A stretch of 64,000 nt of DNA from positions 2,939,001 through 3,003,000 of the forward strand of contig NC_037652.1 in NCBI RefSeq assembly GCF_003254395.2, in the 5' to 3' direction. Below the pieces are notes generated by a model. It did not search any database. It was not told the DNA's origin and worked only from the letters and a program-made list of their open reading frames with translations. Positions 60,782 through 64,000 of this stretch are shown in pieces. The position numbers and the translations under genes were made by a program. Every line of letters starts with the position of its first letter. Within the stretch, counting starts at the first letter, position 1. The stretch comes from Apis mellifera (Eukaryota; Arthropoda; Insecta; Hymenoptera; Apidae).

Positions 60782-63700
60782 CTGGGGAAAACAAAAAAAG
60801 AAGAAAGCTATTAACGAATTTTCCAGGATAATTTCTCTTCTTTTTTTTTTTCTCAAGAAATCATTCTCGATGATTGAAATTTAAAAAAATTATTTATTCT
60901 ATATTATTTTTGTTTTTTTTTATTCCTTCATTAAAAGGAAATTCATTTGTTAATTAATATTAATTGAAAATTTGAAATTCTTCATTTCCTCTTTTGTTTT
61001 TTTGTCTCGATTATCAGTATATTTTTTTCAGAGAATGTATTTCATTGTGCAGTAATCATAGATACATGTGCATCATTATTAACTGGATGAATGAAATTTC
61101 GCAAAAAGTGCTCGACAAAAATGTGTTTGTCCCGTTAAAAACTCTCAATTTGAATTTCAAAATTTTTTTTAATCCCATCCTCAATTTCGAAGATTCAAAC
61201 TCCACGATTTATATTCTATTAAAAAATAAAAACCTACCCTTCGTGCTAAATATCGAACCCTCTATTAAAGGTCACTACTTTCCCAACTTTAAACTTTACC
61301 ATTTACGATAAAAAAAGGATATCTTATTATTAAAATCCGAACGAAACTCCTCTACCCTTCTCAAAATTAGACTGCATAAATTAATCAAGAATTAAAAAAA
61401 AAAAATTAAAAAAAAAAATTAAATTATTATTTTAATAATCGATTATATCAATCTTCAAATATTGAATCTCAATTAATCGATCGAATTAAAAATTTCAATC
61501 GATTAATAACCCCCCTCTCTTTCCGAATGTTTACCCTAAAATGGTCGAGATTAAAAGGATATTAGGCGAATTAAACCGGTTTATTCGTGTAATTAACAGA
61601 AACGAGGGAGGGAAGAGGAGAGGAGGAGGAGAGGGGATTAACCGTTGAAAGAGAGCGATATTATCGTGGTTATTTAACAGAGCGAAATTCCCAGCGGAAA
61701 ATTGATTAACATCGAGTTAACGCGATCCTCCACCCCCTCCATAACCTTCTCCCCCCACCACCACTCCTTTTTCAACAAATCGCATTACACACCAGATGCC
61801 GTTATACTTCGGTGGAAATACATTACTTTGCAATTTTGTTGAAAATTCTCCTCGGCCCGGAAACTCGGTGATAAATGGGCCGAATGGTGAAGTTCGAGCC
61901 TCACCTTTTCCGAGAGGACCGTGCCTAAAATTTATTCGTTCGGTTGGGATACGTGTCCTGTAATATCGGCGCTGCGGTGAACTTGTGTGTCGCTCCTTCC
62001 ATTCCGCTACGCGATATATTGCGATCGGATGTAGAAAGAAGCAAGTAACTGTTGTATTTAATGTTTCGTATTATGTATAATGCTGATTGAATTTTTCTTT
62101 CTTTCTTTTTTTTTTTAAGTATGCATTCATTGATTTTTGCCATTAAAATATTTAAACGAGGTTAGATCTTTTCGATATATTTCGTTTTTTGGTTTTGGCA
62201 ACAGTTGGTGAATTTTTGCGACAATTGCCTCTCGAGAAAAATTTAAGACAACTTTTTATTGATATATAAATTAATCTTCTTCTTATCTTTTGCCGGAGAG
62301 GAAAAAAAATATAAGAATTATTATATTAATAGTAATTTAGTTTATTCTAATTGAATAATAAACATCGAATAATTGTATAATTAAAACAAATTGATTCTTC
62401 GAAAATTGCAAAATTTACTAACAAAAAAAGTCACGTATAAAAAATTATATATACCGAAATAAATTTTTAAAACTTCTCGATAATTTATAACAATATTACC
62501 TTTCAATAATTTTGAACCAATTTCAAATCATTCTACTTTATCGACAATTCGATTTAACCGAACGAGCAGATTTTTCCATAAGCCAGTCAGCTATTTAATT
62601 TGGTTAATGAATTTTCGCGACATTACCATCCGGACGAATATTCATTGGATTTCGAGTACAAATAGTAATTGTATTTACGCGTTTTATTTCAAAGATTAAA
62701 AATAAAATAAAAAAAAACAAAAACAGATGAAGAAAAAGGAAAGAAAAAATATCTCCATTATAAATCTACTGGATCCATGCATTTTAAAGTAAGTTATTTT
62801 TCTTTTTTTTTTTTTCTTTTAAAGAGAGAAAGAAAAATGAGAGGATATTAAAAAATAGAAATCAAGGAGAAAAGAAAATGAGAACAAAATTGGGACAAGT
62901 TTCGAGAAATTCAATTTTATCGTCTCGAATGTTAAAATAATATCTCGGATAATAATTGCTGGTTAATTGTCGACGATAACAGCGTGGAAATGGCGGGATC
63001 AGAGGTTTCGGACGATTTCATGGTAATTTTAACGCGTTATTATTTCGCGTGGACGTTTAATCATTGCATAAATCTTCGCGTGGACTGCGTTCGAATGTCT
63101 GGTAATACCATCGTGACAAATTTACGACTCGTGAGACTGTCAAATTTGGAAATTTTGTGGGTAATTTCAATAAAAATTTATTGGATATTTTATTTTCCTA
63201 ATTTTAATTTACGAACGTTAAAATAAAATATCATAATTCTTGGAATAATTATTAAATTTTTTTTTTTTTTTACTAATTTTAATGCGATTCTATTTTAATA
63301 ATTTTCTAAATGAAATTGATCAATAGTTAAAAATACATAATACACATGATATAATCGAGAAATTATAGTATAGGGGAAATTAATTTTCATTAATGACTAA
63401 TCATTGTTAATTTATCATTTAAACCCATTAGAATTGAATAATTAATGCATTATCGAAGAGTCTCGTTGAAAGAGGAAAATTAAATTGACGATATTAAATT
63501 GACAATTCTTATATCCTTTCAGTGACATAATTACGTATAAATTTCTGCTTTTCAAATTACAAATTGTCCATTGAATAATAAGTTATAAAATAAAATAAAA
63601 AAAAATAAATAAATAAATAAAATGAAAGGAATATAATTTTTAACCCAGCATTGCCCATCAGAATCAATTTACTAAAGTGCACGTGCAAATAAAACCCGTC

Positions 63701-64000
63701 AAAATTTCTGCACAATTTATTCCCAATAATCCTCAACAATTCATCACAAACTCCATCTCAATCCATCCTTTCTAACTTTTCAATGAAATAACCTCGATTA
63801 AAATTTCCAATTAAGAAAAAAAAAAATAAATAAATAAAATAGCAAAATAAGATAAAACATTAAAAATATCAGCCTTCCCTTGATATATCAGAGAGTAAAG
63901 TTCAATTATTATTTTTATGATAGAAAAATGTATAATATCATTCATAAAACCTGTGCAACTCTTTTCTATTATTACAGGTATATATCTCAAATATAATTTG
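60782..64000 (-). other. Probable upstream intron of Mic60; no exon recognised
   Basis: The exon at 60781 begins in phase 2 (two bases of a split codon), so a coding exon must precede it at higher coordinates. I found no coiled-coil or membrane-segment exon on the minus strand up to 64000. Most of the stretch is AT-rich. A GC-richer, CpG-containing patch lies at 61590-61960, with a purine run (61610-61640) and a C-rich run (61727-61770). A short (AAAT)n tract lies near 63600-63625. Confidence 0.6.

Overview
This is a gene-poor, strongly AT-rich stretch of an animal nuclear genome. Spliced genes with consensus GT-AG introns, one intron above 10 kb, abundant poly-A/T runs and microsatellites, and short GC- and CpG-richer patches set in AT-rich DNA all point to an insect, most likely a bee or other hymenopteran. 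That organism call is inference, not a database result. There is no bacterial-style gene organisation, no rRNA and no CRISPR array. Most open reading frames in the window are chance frames in low-complexity DNA.

Two protein-coding genes can be supported by splice sites, reading-frame continuity and family motifs. (1) On the plus strand, the 3' end of a Ly6/uPAR three-finger, GPI-anchored protein gene lies in exons 24434-24491 and 29127-29254, joined across a 4.6 kb intron, with a poly-A signal at 29480. The exon or exons for the signal peptide and first cysteines were not found. (2) On the minus strand, the 3' end of the Mic60/mitofilin gene (MICOS complex, mitochondrial crista junctions) lies in exons 60678-60781, 59378-59565 and 48610-48874, with introns of 1.1 kb and 10.5 kb. 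Its upstream exons must lie beyond 64000. The two genes run convergently, with about 19 kb between their 3' ends, and show no functional link.

Region by region: 1-21300 is AT-rich DNA with tRNA-derived fragments (2067, 7782, 14485-14615), a strong hairpin (14539) and scattered GC-richer islands. 21371-21768 holds a possible two-exon small protein. 22061-22620 is a ~120 bp tandem repeat. 24434-29485 is the Ly6 gene end. 29486-47400 has no recognisable gene but holds microsatellites, a mariner transposase remnant (~40700-40830), a CTCF-like motif and a few unexplained open GC-rich patches. 47404-48165 holds two short non-autonomous DNA transposons side by side (one piggyBac-like with TTAA ends, one Tc1/mariner-like with TA ends), just downstream of Mic60. 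48364-60781 is the Mic60 gene end, with a (GA)n tract and a 219 bp tandem duplication in its large intron. 60782-64000 is probably Mic60 intron.

No clearly new system was found. The observations most worth testing are the ambiguous Mic60 C terminus (poly-Asn microsatellite tail versus splicing to a tiny terminal exon or a 9-nt microexon), the two adjacent MITEs, and the candidate two-exon microprotein at 21371-21768.
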